Notes: generated from the letters alone by a model not told the origin. Positions 46,912 through 58,205 are shown, counted from the stretch's first letter. The stretch is DNA of 64,000 nt from Ctenosaura bakeri (GCA_948474755.1 CAOLHI010001023.1:124001-188000); one strand, 5' to 3'. Numbers and translations are program-made.

Positions 46912-47085
46912 TCTAGCCATCACCTTATGGCAACCCTAAGGCAACCCTATTATCAGAGTTTTCTTGGGAAGATTTGTTGCCTTTACCTTTCTCTGAGGCT
47001 GAGAGAATGTGACTTGCTTGAGGTCCCCCAGGGGGTTTCAATGGCTGAATGAGGATTCAGACCCTGGTCTTCACAGCCCTAGTTT
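46912..47085 (-). mobile_element. tRNA-derived SINE, partial, tail-to-tail with its neighbour
   Basis: Antisense copy: ccttatggcaaccctaaggc, ctctgaggctgagagaatgt, gaggattcagaccctggtct. Its tail faces that of the SINE at 46680-46887 across about 25 bp. Confidence 0.75.
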
Positions 47086-48224
47086 GCGTATGTGCCCATG
47101 TCTGCTGCTGTGTCCCTTTTGTCAGGGACTTGGCAGCAAGGGGTGTGGACACAGAGGGAAATGACAGAAAGCGTGGGTGCATGTGCCCCAACTGCTCTCT
47201 CATTTGTAAACAAGGTAGCAGTTTAGGCACCTGCATACACCTCTACTGCTGCATTCCTTTTGCTGCTGCTGCTGTTCATGTCCAGCAGCAGGGCTTTGCA
47301 GACCCTCTTAACTCCAACTCCAAGAACTGCTGATCTAACTAATTTGCAGCGTCAGCTGGAAGGGAAGCAACTTTTTAGGTTCACCAAGATTGACTCAGCA
47401 GCATGCATATTGAGCTTCCTCATTTTGTACAAATAACCACAAACAAGAAAAAAGATGGAGGAAGGTAAAGAAGTGGAGAAAGCATGAAGGATACACATCT
47501 TTAAAATGTTGCTTGTTCTGTACAAAGAGCAGTAAAGAACATGTTTATGGGTGTGCCTTTGTACTTGCATATATGGAAATACGTTCTGCTATACATAATA
47601 GACTGCAGAATGAAATGGCATCAGGAAAAAAGCTGATTGGTCCACACAGTGGATGACAGAGCAGATGAGAGAGCCAATTTACCTGCAAGACCCACATATG
47701 AACTCAGGGGTGATTTGTATATCTGTAGCCATGACAGAACAATGACATTATATGAAGAACTTGGATGTCTGACCCCCTCCTCACATCACAGCACAGAATG
47801 GAAGATTTTGCCCATAATCTTGTGACAGCTGTGAGTGCTGCATTGTATATCTTTGGCATGCAGAACCTCATCACTATAGCACTCAGATGCTCATCTTTTC
47901 TGTCTTTAGAACAGTTGCTTTACAACCTTTGGGACTTTTTCTTTTGTAAAGAACTGTTAAGCGAAGACTTTAATCCCCTATTCAAGTCTACCAGCATTTG
48001 TTGGTGTTGCATTTTCTTTCATTTAGTTTATTATTACTAATCTGCATCTGATGGGAAGAAAACAACAACCATGACATACCAGCTGCTTTATGTGGACAGA
48101 TGTCTCTGCTGCTGTTATTATTATAAGCTACCATAATTCAGAGGATGTCTACATATGTGAAAACCTTATATTGTAGTGAAGGATGTTTTAATTATGTTTG
48201 CTTCTTTGTTAGACTTTTAGATTC
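47086..48224. other. No recognised gene
   Basis: A short (TGC)n run lies near 47256-47275. The frames over 47637-48040 have no recognisable domain. Confidence 0.5.
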
Positions 48225-49150
48225 CTCAACAATGAAAGTTCTTAAGGGTGGTTACATTCCCTTCCAATACAAGACAGAACAAGATGAAACAAGCTGCAAG
48301 GGGTAAAAACATTATGACACAGAATAAAACCACAATAATAAAAACATTATGACACAGAATAAAACTCACAGCAAAACTAGAACAGCACAGAAGATTAAAA
48401 ACAGCACAGAAGACTTTAAAAATCCATGGGAGGCTTTCACCTGGTGTTGGAAGGGCCATAACTTAAGCCCAGACAAGTGTCTCTGGGAGGGCTTTTTACA
48501 GATGGCATAACACTCCTGAAATGGCCCTCATTTTTGTAGCAACTGCTATGCTCCATTTGTTGGGGCACCTGAAGAAGAGCCTCTGATGAGGACTTTAGCT
48601 TCTAGGCAAATGTGGGAAGAGACATTTTTTCAGGTGATTTGGTTCCAAGCTATTTAAAACAGCAGAGGTTACCATCACTGTGATTTGGGCCAGAAAATGG
48701 ATTGGTAGTCAGTATAAAGGGCAAGATATTGGTATGATTTGATCATACGGGACCTGGTTACATAGTCTATTTACTCTGTTTTGAATCAGAGGAAACTTCT
48801 GGATTGTTTACAAAGACAGCTTCATCCAAAAGATAGGTTACAAGTGTGTGAAACACTGACAGCTAAAGAAAATAAACATCCTAAACCATTGTGCCCCAAT
48901 ATAAGGATCTCCAAAGTGATGGAGTACAACCCCATTCAGAAGTGGCTGAATGCTGCTTAACTGGAATGCCCAGCACTGCTTAACTGGAAAGTCAAACCAT
49001 GGAAAGACAGTATCTCTCACTTGTCTGGACTAATCTCAATTTATTGGAACTGGAAAATCAATTGAACTGACCGGTGAGCACTCAATTGAGCATCTTGCCC
49101 AGGAAAGGAATGATTGCAAGTGACTTGTAGTTGTTTACATCTTCTAGATC
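48225..49150 (-). mobile_element. Probable antisense LINE relic
   Basis: A run of blocks (agcctctgatgaggacttta, atttgggccagaaaatggat, tggtagtcagtataaag) has the order of an abundant reptile LINE-derived repeat in antisense. Clade not determined. A 41-bp tandem duplication (acattatgacacagaataaa twice) lies at 48305-48370. Confidence 0.4.
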
Positions 49151-49208
49151 CAGGTTAGGTTTTCATAGAAGAAGCCCAATTGTCCTCCTGGGCTGACAGG
49201 AAATCCCC

Positions 49209-49254
49209 ATTCATTCATTCATTCATTCATTCATTCATTCTCTCTCTCTCTCTT
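49209..49254. repeat. (ATTC)n and (CT)n microsatellite
   Basis: Eight ATTC units run directly into CT dinucleotides. Confidence 0.95.
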
Positions 49255-49323
49255 TCTAAAGAGAAAGAGAGGAAGAGTGGCAAACAGTGGCAGTGATCAT
49301 AATGGAGAAAGAGAGAAAGAAAG

Positions 49324-49792
49324 CAGAGTTGGCCCTCTACAATCACTAGGGTGGGGGACACAGGACACTCACAAAAGTGGAAAAATCACAAATATCAAGT
49401 ATCAAAATATGTCTGTGTCTAGGTAGGGGGCTGAGGCATGGTGGGGAGAATGGGCACCCAGAGACCAAACCAGATCAGGGAAAGGAGAGAGGGGAAGGGG
49501 TGGTTTGGCATGGTGGCCCTATACTCCTTTTTGCTCACCCACCTCCTTCCTGGGTTTGGAGAAGCATTGTGAGAGGGTTTATGGTGCTGACAAGTCAGAC
49601 TGAGAGCCATCCTTAAGTGGCCAGGCAGTGGCTGGTAGAGGAGGAAGAGGAAGACCAGAGTCACAGCCTGAAAGGAGCTACCTAGAGGGAAGGTTTACCT
49701 GGAAAAGAAGCACCTGGGGAGGCAGAGGTTGAAGAAACTCCCAAATAATCAAATCTGTGAAAGTCAAACCCACAAATGTGGAAGGCTGACTG
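49324..49792. mobile_element. pogo/Tigger-like MITE, copy 2
   Basis: Left end cagagttggccctctac, complement of the right end cagtcagccttccacattt. The subterminal aaatctgtgaaagtcaaacc matches the type. TA is present on the right (49793-49794); the left TA is mutated to AG. Relative of 2957-3478. Confidence 0.65.
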
Positions 49793-49794
49793 TA

Positions 49795-50060
49795 TGAGTT
49801 TGGGTCTGGTCATGTTTTCAACTGATCTCTTGTTTGCTTGCCCCTTACCCTATTGGTTGTAATAAACCTGGAAGGGTAGGGGCCAGGCATACAAGTTATC
49901 ATACAAACATGACCAAACACCGCCACACTGTCTCTTTCTCTGTTGCGATCACCACCCTACTCACTGTTTTCCTCTTTCCAGCCCCATTCAGACATTCAGA
50001 TTCTGGTTCATAACAGATACTTAAGAGGAGGAGCATGCTAGTGCAGGAGGTGTCTGATAC
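49795..50060. other. No recognised feature
   Basis: Nothing identifiable. Confidence 0.55.
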
Positions 50061-50061
50061 A

Positions 50062-50380
50062 TAGAATCATAGAATCATAGAGTTGGAAGAGACCACAGGG
50101 GTCACCCAGTCCAACCCCTTGTCATGCAGGAACCCACATCAAAGCACTTCCAACAGATGACCATCCAACTGCTGCTTAAAGACTTCCAAAGAAGGAGACT
50201 CCAGCACACTCTGAGGCAGCATATTCCACTGCTGGACAGCTTTGACCATCAGGAAGTTCTTCCTGAGGTTCAAGTGGAATCTCCTTTCCTGCAGGTTGAA
50301 TCCATTGCTTCTTGTCCTAGTCTCTGGAGCAGTGGAAAACAAGCCTGCTCCCTCCTCAGCATTAGGCAAGTGTGGGAAGA
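50062..50380 (-). mobile_element. CR1 LINE 3' end
   Basis: Antisense on the plus strand, starting with the CR1 octamers atagaatcatagaatcatag and gagttggaagagaccacagg. The minus frame 50139-50369 (76 codons) reads RFHLNLRKNFLMVKAVQQWN, LPQSVLESPSLEVFKQQLDG and HLLEVL, a well-preserved CR1 ORF2 C-terminus. 5'-truncated. It is the least decayed LINE frame in the window. Confidence 0.95.
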
Positions 50381-51491
50381 CACAATTTCAATTCCTTTTC
50401 AAAAAGAAAAGCTTTCTAAAAGGAGAAAGCTTCCTTTACCCACGGAGATTCCCAGGATACTCAGAGTTTAATAGAATCTCAGTTGGAAATGGTAACAGGG
50501 AAGCTAGCACATATTATCTCCTTGCACATGTGTTATAATAGCCAGCATTGCTATGCTAGTTGAGGGATTCTAGGAGCAGTAATCTGAACAGTAAGGTTTT
50601 CAAGTTCTCTTTTGGCCCCACTTACCACCATCTCTGTGCCCAGTTGGTGCTGCTGGCATATGGCCTTGAAGCAATTCTTTCCAAGGGAGTGTAGGCCTTG
50701 ATGGAAGAAAGATTTCCCTGACTTAGATTAACAAATTAGATAAAAATTGCTCAGCAAGAGGTATTTTCTGCGAGAAGTGGCTCCATTGGTCATTAAGTTA
50801 AAGTTGCACAACTTTTAAATGATAGAAAGATACTTATGTGGAACTTAGGTATTGTGGGCACAGAGTCCTTGTGTGTATCAGTGCAAAATGTTGAAGAGGT
50901 AGAAACTTGTAAGGAATTGTGAGCTTTATTTAGGAACTTTTATTATTCTGGAATGTTCCTTCACTTACTTTGTCCTTTTTCTTTCTCTGTGTACGTGGCA
51001 ACTTGAAAGCGAGTGCACATATTTTACTCTTATTTATTGTTTATTGCTGAACATAGCACTTTGTCTTGGTAATACCTGACACTTTGGGGACATAGATTTA
51101 AATGACTTATAGGAGGTGGAAAGTACAATCAGCAAATTTAACCAAGCCAGTCCTGGTTCTGGGTCAAATGCACCTGATCCAGAAGTAAAAACTGGATCAA
51201 TGATATTTGCTAATTCCATTTTCACACTCTGTAGGTCAGCCCTTAAGTTGATGGGGAATGCAGTATATTTGGTAGCTGCTTTTGGCTCTCTAAGAGTGAA
51301 TATAGAGACATAATGTGGTGGGAATGGGTTACACAGAGTTTCTGCCCTGAAAACAAATGTTTTGCAATGTAGGAAATACACTTCAACTATACCTAAACTG
51401 TTGTATTTATCTTATCCCCAAGAAGCACACTTTCTGTGTCTGTCTTGTGTTTTTTGATCAGGAGTAAGTGTATCCTGTTAGATACAAACAC
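50381..51491. other. No recognised gene
   Basis: The 115-codon minus frame at 51034-51381 has no recognisable domain. Confidence 0.5.
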
Positions 51492-51494
51492 TTA

Positions 51495-51909
51495 GGCCAT
51501 TTCTGCATATTACATTATCCTGTTGTCCTCCTGTTGCAATCCTGGCAATACTTTTGCCAGGATGGGAGTACAATGAGAATGCTTCCCTCCACACCCAGCT
51601 AGCTCAGTGTGGAAGGGAGTGCAAGCAACAGGTACCGGCCTACTGCAGCGCAACCAGGCTCTTTCCCATGCTGTGTTGGGGAAGGAAGCACTTCCATTGC
51701 ATTTCCTGCCCTTCTGCATGGCAGGTAAGGACAGAAGCGTCACATGATCGCAGGAGCTTAATGAATTTAATCTGTAAAATCAATATCCCACGATTGAGGT
51801 GGGTGGGGCTGGATGGCAGTGAGACCATGATGACATCATGCAGAAGTACAACTCATGGACCGCTGTCATCCCGTCCCTATAGCAGGACTGCGATGCCATG
51901 CAGAAATGG
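51495..51909. mobile_element. Family E MITE
   Basis: Ends ggccatttctgcat and atgcagaaatgg, with TTA on the left and TAA on the right, so the duplication is not resolved. Internal hairpins include cctggcaatacttttgccagg-type arms (51541-51561) and block tgctgtgttggggaaggaag shared with A and D. Confidence 0.75.
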
Positions 51910-52244
51910 TAATAGTATTACTGGGTCTTGTCAGGGAAACATGGTTACCCTCAGGAAATGAATAGATCCTTTCCCTGAAGTAAGTATTAATAGTTCAAAG
52001 GTTATAGGGTGAGAAATTAATCAAATCTTTATGTCAGTGCAAATGTAAACACTTGTACTGCCTGAAACCCAAACTTAGACCAGAATGCAGTTTGTCATTA
52101 AATCCTGTTCATTTCTGAAGTTTGTGAATGTAGTTGTTCTCCCTGCCTCAGTGCATCCAAAACATATTTTACATTGGTAATGTTGGGTGCCATGAGTCTA
52201 AGTTTCCAAGATTATGAAGAATTTTACAGGTCAAAACCAGTGCA
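51910..52244. other. No recognised feature
   Basis: Nothing identifiable. Confidence 0.55.
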
Positions 52245-52560
52245 TTAATTTCTTCCAGGACAGCCCCATCCTTGCTCTTCTTTTGTGAGCAGGTCAAAAC
52301 ATTTTACAAACTAGGGTTTGTAAACTGACTAGGGTTCAGCTTTTAATGTTATGTGGTTGTTTTTAAAGTTTGTGTAATCTTTTGACCAATTTTAATGTTT
52401 TGGATGTGCAGTGTTTTAACTTCATAAATTGATTGTTTTTAAATCTTATATTTATGCTTTCATGAATTTTCATGTTGTTTTTAATTTGTATTGTTTTAAA
52501 TATGTTGTTAGCCACCTTGAGTCCCATTATCAGGAGAAAGGTGGGACATAAAAGAATAAC
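52245..52560 (+). mobile_element. L2/CR1-clade LINE 3' end
   Basis: Carries tgtgagcaggtcaaaacatt, then an AT-rich UTR, then gttagccaccttgagtccca and gaaaggtgggacataaaaga. Confidence 0.65.
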
Positions 52561-52673
52561 AATATTATCTTCCAAATGTCTTCAAAGCAAGTCCTGTATG
52601 CAACATGTTTACAGTACTTCAAAGGATTCCAGTGGTTTCATTTCACCCAAAGTCACCTCAGATAACATACTTT

Positions 52674-53586
52674 TGTTACCTTGATTTCTGGGGTCCCACG
52701 AGGGACACCTCAATGTGCTCCAATTACTGGGGAATGGGAATTAGCAAGAGCACAAGCTATAGCAATGCAAGAGGCAGGGCAACCTAGCGAGATCTTGAAT
52801 CCAATGTTTACGGGGTCAGGCCGAGTCAATAATCAAGCAGAAGTAAATAATAATTGTTTTGATTTATTAAAAGGTGATCAGCACATATGTATGCAATCAC
52901 TCACACAGACCTAGTGAAAGAAAGGTAGGAGTTTGATAGAGTATTTTAAGAGGGATTTTTCAGGGGAAATACTACACCTGATCCTGTAGCCCGGGTAGTC
53001 AGAAGAAAAGTCAGTTGGAGCAGAGATTCTCAGCACGTGGAAGCTGAGGGGAAGGCTCGGAGAACAGAGTAGCAGCAAGGCGGGATGGAAGCCAGGAGCG
53101 ATCCGAAGAAACACTCAAAATCAGGGGGTCTTATAGGGGAAAATGTGCCTGTAGGCTAGTCCGTTCCCAGGGAAAACAATGGGTTTCGGGCTGGAGACAA
53201 AGCCTCCGAAAGGTCAGTATTTAGCATGATTGAATTATGACAGAGTTGTCAATAGCGCAGATAGTATGCAAATGAGGAGTGCTTGACAGTTGGATATTTG
53301 GCTCTTCAAGCTGCCTGCTCGGGGCAGGGAGTCCTTTGTAAGCTACGCACATACATCATGTGATCTTAAAGTGTACTTGCCTGGAGGTCTCCTGAAGCTG
53401 CAGTCTGGCAATTACTGGCCTGCCTGGATGTATTTTGTATTGTTCAGCTATTTTCGACAGTACCTGTGTGTGTGCTTGTCTGGGGGCCTTGCAAGCACGT
53501 GGAGAGGAACGGTTTGGGATGGTCAATTTCTTGATATCAAATGATATCTAATAGACCACAGGTCCAGACTAGAAACTACAGTAACA
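52674..53586. mobile_element. Solo LTR, family LTR1, copy 2
   Basis: 913 bp from TGTTACCTTGATTTC to ACAGTAACA with a perfect CTTT duplication (52670-52673, 53587-53590). Aligns end to end with 39218-40124. LTR1 and LTR2 share their terminal TGTTACC/GGTAACA-type ends and a block near ccaatgtttacnggntc, so they are probably related families. No coding sequence. Confidence 0.85.
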
Positions 53587-53623
53587 CTTTGCAACACTGT
53601 CAGTTATTGGTGAGTGGGAAGTA

Positions 53624-53967
53624 CATACCACCCAACATTTCACAGGTGAAAAGCAGGGCACATACAGACAAATAACATCAGAGTGTGGTCAAGAAACCAG
53701 GTTATTAACAAGGAAGAACAGACAAGCTAGGAGGGACTGCAGCAGTATGGTTTTGTCTGAGCCTTTTGGGAAGATGGGATTCCACCTCATTTTCTCCTTT
53801 TCTCCTTTTCTCCTGCTGATTTAACAGGGCAAACTACTTTTGCACTTTGAACTCAGCAACTGATGTGAGGTGAGAACTAAGGGGGAAAGTGGGAAGAGGA
53901 GAGAGAAACTGGAAGCAGGATGTCAGATGATTAATTAGGACAGTCCTTGCCAAATCAAAAAGGTATA
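53624..53967. mobile_element. CATACC-ended MITE with 6-bp duplication, copy 2
   Basis: 344 bp starting cataccacccaacattt and ending aaaaaggtata. Hexamers GAAGTA (53618-53623) and GAAGTG (53968-53973) match at 5 of 6. Paralogue of 43472-43828. Confidence 0.65.
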
Positions 53968-53973
53968 GAAGTG

Positions 53974-54855
53974 CAGATTAGTGATCCTACTAATTTTTGA
54001 CAGGTTATTCCATTTTTGAGAATGGAAATGATGCCAAAAATAAACATTAGTAACTTCAGCTGGTAAGACAGATGGCTCTACTTCACTAGTCAAGACTTGG
54101 CTACCTTGATTTGTGTGTCAGTAGCATTTTATTTAGACTTCAAAATATTGAACTGCCTTTGGAGATGGTGAAGACACTGTGGTGATTCAGAAGTAGGCAG
54201 CTCGGAGATAGGATTGTGTCACTGCTTTAAATGCAGTTGCATGAGATTCCAATTTGATTCTTGGTGGGCATACTCCAAGATGTTGTCTTTCACTATTAAC
54301 ACTATTTACAGCTTCTTTTGCCAATTGAAAACTTTTATTTTTCCAAGCAATTTAAAAATGTCTAGGTTTATATTCTCTTTTTTGCTATTGCTACACTACA
54401 TACTTGTTCTACTGTTTGTTGAACCTGTTTTTGTTTAGTTTAAATCTCCGTTCTCTCTACTGAACATTCCCTAGTTCAATAACTGACATTCATCAACCAC
54501 AAAATAATTGCTTTGAATGTTTTTTAGGAGATTCAGTTCATTCAGAGATTGTACTTGCTCACTGAATCACATAAGTGAACTGGTGACTTCCACATATGAA
54601 TGCAAATCTTTGTATATTCTGTTCCTGCAGGCAGCAATGAATAAGAGAGTCTGCATCCCAGGCTATCCCCAAAGATAGCCTTCTTCTCTACCCTCTGGGA
54701 TTCAGGACCCTAAGATGGGGCTCCAGAGTCTACCATACATCAAAAGCATTCCAAAAGATGATCACTGAAGTCTTACATTCTCACCCCCTGCTGCTACCTG
54801 CCACAGATAAGGGACAAGCATCTGCTTAGTCCCTTTCCCCCACCAGGCCAGCCAA
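53974..54855. other. Mostly unassigned
   Basis: The last 250 bp may belong to the 3' part of the recombinase element that follows on the minus strand. Otherwise nothing was recognised. Confidence 0.4.
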
Positions 54856-55346
54856 GATGGCCTTCATCCTCTGTTGCAAGTCCCCCAAGGACAACATTTT
54901 CCTCTTATCCAACAAATGAACACCATTAGCCCTGTAGAACTCTGACTATCAGATAATTTTGCTAAGATGAGGAATAAAGTGGCCCAACCCCACAAACAGG
55001 GCCCTGGAAAATTCAGTGTCAGCCCTCCTGTGGGCATGATCAATGCATTTGGGAGCACCCACTCCCTACCACACTTTATGAAGCAAAACCACAATAAAAA
55101 ACAAGGGAAATTCCAGGTCAACACCTATCTATAGTGGGAAAATCCTTTAAAGCTTACAAAACTAGGGTCTTGACCTGCAGTAAACCCAAATCATTCCGAT
55201 CAAGGTGAAGCACCAGTGCACTCCTCAAATGAAAGAGGCAACAGATCACTCCACTGCAGGCCTCTTCTGCCCAGTCACTCCATGGTGGCAACATTGCTCA
55301 ACCACAGCTGAGCTACAAAATGGCAATTTTGAGCCCAGAACACTAT

Positions 55347-55767
55347 AGCCCTTTCCGCACTTTACCTTCTTCCAGCGCTGGGGTGTGGAGATCGCGCAAG
55401 CAGCCTTTGGTGAGAGGTTCTCGCATCTGGGGTTGTTCGGCTCTGCACAAGCTGCCTGCTCGCATGAGAGCCCTGCCTCTTCCTTCTGCAGTGCAGCCTG
55501 CGAGTTTCCCAGGCTACGCTGGGGCAGGAAACACGAGCAGCGTGGCTCCGGAGGCTCTACACAGCAGGTAAGTGCGTGCAGGGCCTGGGAGCAATGTGTG
55601 ATCACACACCATTTTTGGCTTCTAGCCGAAAATGAAAAGATGCGCAATCGGCGCCTGTTGACCCCTGGAGTGTTGCACAATTGTGAGTGCATCGTGCAGA
55701 TCACTCCTTACAATCATGCAACGCTCCAGGCCCTCTTTTGCATGGAAATTGCCATGCGAAAAGGGCC
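55347..55767 (-). mobile_element. Family A MITE, copy A5, inside the recombinase relic
   Basis: 421 bp from agccctttccgcac to gccatgcgaaaagggcc with TAT on both sides (55344-55346, 55768-55770). The tandem paralogue of the target at 56157-56174 (cagaacaccatactgtgg) shows the empty site. Confidence 0.95.
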
Positions 55768-56450
55768 TATGCTGTGGCTGCATATCAGGACCTGCCATTT
55801 TGCTATACCTAAAATCTGATAAGAAACAGAGAAAACAAGAACAAAATTAGTTGGGTGACACCATATCAGTAGTTAAGAGGGCACATGTGCTTCTTTGCAG
55901 CAGCAAATTTCCAGTATCTGATGCGCTGGATGTCCTTTGGGCTGAAGCCCATCAGAGAAGCAGTGGAGGCAGCCCTGGTTCAAAATGAATGAGTGCCAAA
56001 CTTGATGGAATGAAGGCCCAAATGCTGCAAAGCGATCAAGGTAACTGCCCAAAACTTATACCCAGTAAGCAGTGAAGAGTCAACATAGCAAAACAACATC
56101 CCCAGCCATACCCCAATTGAGCCCCCAAAGGGCAACTTTGTATCTGGTATATTGCCCAGAACACCATACTGTGGCCCAAATCAGGACCTACCATTTTGCC
56201 ATACAGCACCTAGAATCCAACAGAGAAAATATGAAAAAAGTTAGTTGAACAAATCAGTCTCAAAATTTAAGAGCATGCACTGCTGATGTGCTGGATGCCT
56301 TGTTAGCTAAAGCCCATTGCAGAAGCAGTGGAAGCAGCCACAATCCTATATGAATGGGAGCCAAACCTAACCACATGCAGGCCCAAGCACTGCCAGACCA
56401 TTGAGATAACTATCCAAAACTGATACCTGGTAAAGGCCAAAAAAGTCAGT

Positions 56451-56556
56451 GGCCCTTTCTGCAGCTTACCTTGTCCTGACGTGGGCGCACAGGGATCACG
56501 CGAGCAGCCTCTTGTGAGAGGCACTCACATCCCGTCTGCTTCTTCTCAGCAGCAGC
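56451..56556 (-). mobile_element. Family A fragment, A7
   Basis: Only the right-hand end is present (complement of aaggtaagctgcagaaagggcc-type terminus at 56451, then gatcacgcgagcagcctctt). The element breaks off near 56556 inside the recombinase relic. Confidence 0.75.
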
Positions 56557-56990
56557 ATGGTAAAAATGGAACCCAGGTCTAACCCCCATTGGAAATCTGC
56601 CCTCTTTTCCTGGTCCACCCTTCCAAAAGGTCATGCACTCTGAAGTTACAGGTGGTATCCTCATACCCTTGAGCTTTAGCAGGATGTTAGCATGCTCACA
56701 GTCTAGTCCTGATGAACTGTTGAGTCAGACCCCTTTCCATCAAAGAAACACAGTATTGGAATAAGTGGTCAACATGAATAGGCCATGCCACCTGCAGCCT
56801 ATTAGACAACCTATAACTGAACTCCCTCCAAGCCTTCAGAGAGACTAATGGGTCAGATAACCTCACTCCGCGAAGGCTCCACAAGTCTGTGGGCATTGGG
56901 ACAGGACCAGAGCCTATGTTTGCAGCAAGCTGTCTTAAGTGCTCCAACTGTTGGTGGCAAAGAACCATGCCAATAATATCCCTCATGGCT

Positions 56991-57901
56991 TCTCATCCCT
57001 CCACCAGGTGGCCATAGCCATCTGATGAAAAATGTTCTGTTAACTGACTGAATTGTCAGTGTCAGCTGATTAAACTATTTCATCTGATTGTGGACAATTG
57101 CTTACCCTCGTTGTATGTCCCACAGTGAACAAGACATTATGCTAGGGGCTTCTGCTCTGAAGGCTTGGATCAGGCACATGGCATGAGAGGATCTAGAGAT
57201 GATTAAATTAATGACACTGACCAGGGTGATATTGTAACCAAGAATGGACTGACAAATTGTGAATTTGGCATCCCACAATCAAACTGTCCCCTTATTTGGA
57301 AAAACTCCTAGGGTTACCTCACATACCTGATATCAAAACAAACCAACCTGACATCATTTCCTTGTAAAGTAAACTGACATGAGAAGTCCGCTGCAGCTCC
57401 ATTAAAACGGAATAGAAACTCACTCTAATCCTCCATGTTGGCCTTTGTATCAGCTATAACCCTGCATCTATGGTGGAGTTTATGTAACCCCAGCCTTGCA
57501 TCATGAAAACAATGCAGGAAGGGTCCACCAGGGACATGTAAAATTAAGATGACCAACTAGCTCCTGCAACTCTTGTAGAGTAACTTTCCTTAATTCCTAC
57601 AATTTGCTATTTGTGAGATAAAAAATCATTAAATGATATCAATTTGTATGCCTAAGCAGGTAAGGTAGGTGGACAGTGCATCAAACTTTCTAAAAGCAGA
57701 ACATGTAGAAGCCAGCATCTGGTGAGGCCAGTGGTTCAAAATACTTGGTGTAAACTAGGAGAAAGCAAAAGGGGAGTTTCATGTCATCTTTCAGCAATTC
57801 TGCTTCTAGGCCACAGTGTCTAATAATCTCTTCCCTCATGAACCTCCCCTTCAATCTACCATCCAATTGTGGATTCCAGATGCTTAAATGGCTTTGAATT
57901 A
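56991..57901. other. Unassigned, possibly upstream part of the recombinase element
   Basis: No frame could be matched with confidence. The 71-codon minus frame at 57690-57905 has no recognised domain. Confidence 0.4.
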
Positions 57902-57909
57902 CCATAAAC

Positions 57910-58205
57910 TAGAGCTTTCCAAATGTTTCATGTTGGTGACACATTTTTTAGACATGCATCATTTTGCGACACAGTAGTTCAGTTTTACTAGCAAATCGGA
58001 GGTTAAACCAACCTCTTATAAGAGATATAGACACATACATAAATTGTAATAACAAAATGTATGGGGACACAACATATCTCATGAAAACCTTTCATATATC
58101 TTTAAAAATATATGATTTATAAATAATATCATACATTTCCAAGATAGTAAGCAACACACCTACACACTTCAGGTGACACACTAACATGTCACGGCACAAG
58201 CCCTG
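57910..58205. mobile_element. hAT MITE family G, copy 3
   Basis: 296 bp from tagagctttccaaatgttt to cacaagccctg with a perfect duplication CCATAAAC (57902-57909, 58206-58213). Interior close to the copy at 30429-30731. Confidence 0.95.

Larger units (their letters stand above)
54860..56990 (-). pseudogene. Ngaro/DIRS-like tyrosine-recombinase retrotransposon relic with SGNH hydrolase remains
   Basis: Read on the minus strand from 56986 down. A recombinase N-terminal core-binding region comes first (LWSLRGVRLSDP, WREFSYRLSNRLQVAWPIHV, LFQYCVSLMERGLTQQFIRT), then FRVHDLLEGWTRKRGQ near 56640. A catalytic C-terminal block follows at 56450-56303 (TRYQFW, then FGSHSYRIVAAST with the HxxR box intact). 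A second, diverged copy of that block lies at 56090-55860 (TGYKFWAVT, FGTHSF, then a TGA where the Arg of HxxR should be, then SPKDIQRIRYWK). After a MITE insertion come SGNH-hydrolase-like remains (LVLHLDRNDLGLL near 55165-55215, resembling the GND block). YR plus an SGNH hydrolase is known from Ngaro-type elements. Many stops; the catalytic Tyr is not evident. Certainly inactive. Confidence 0.7.
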
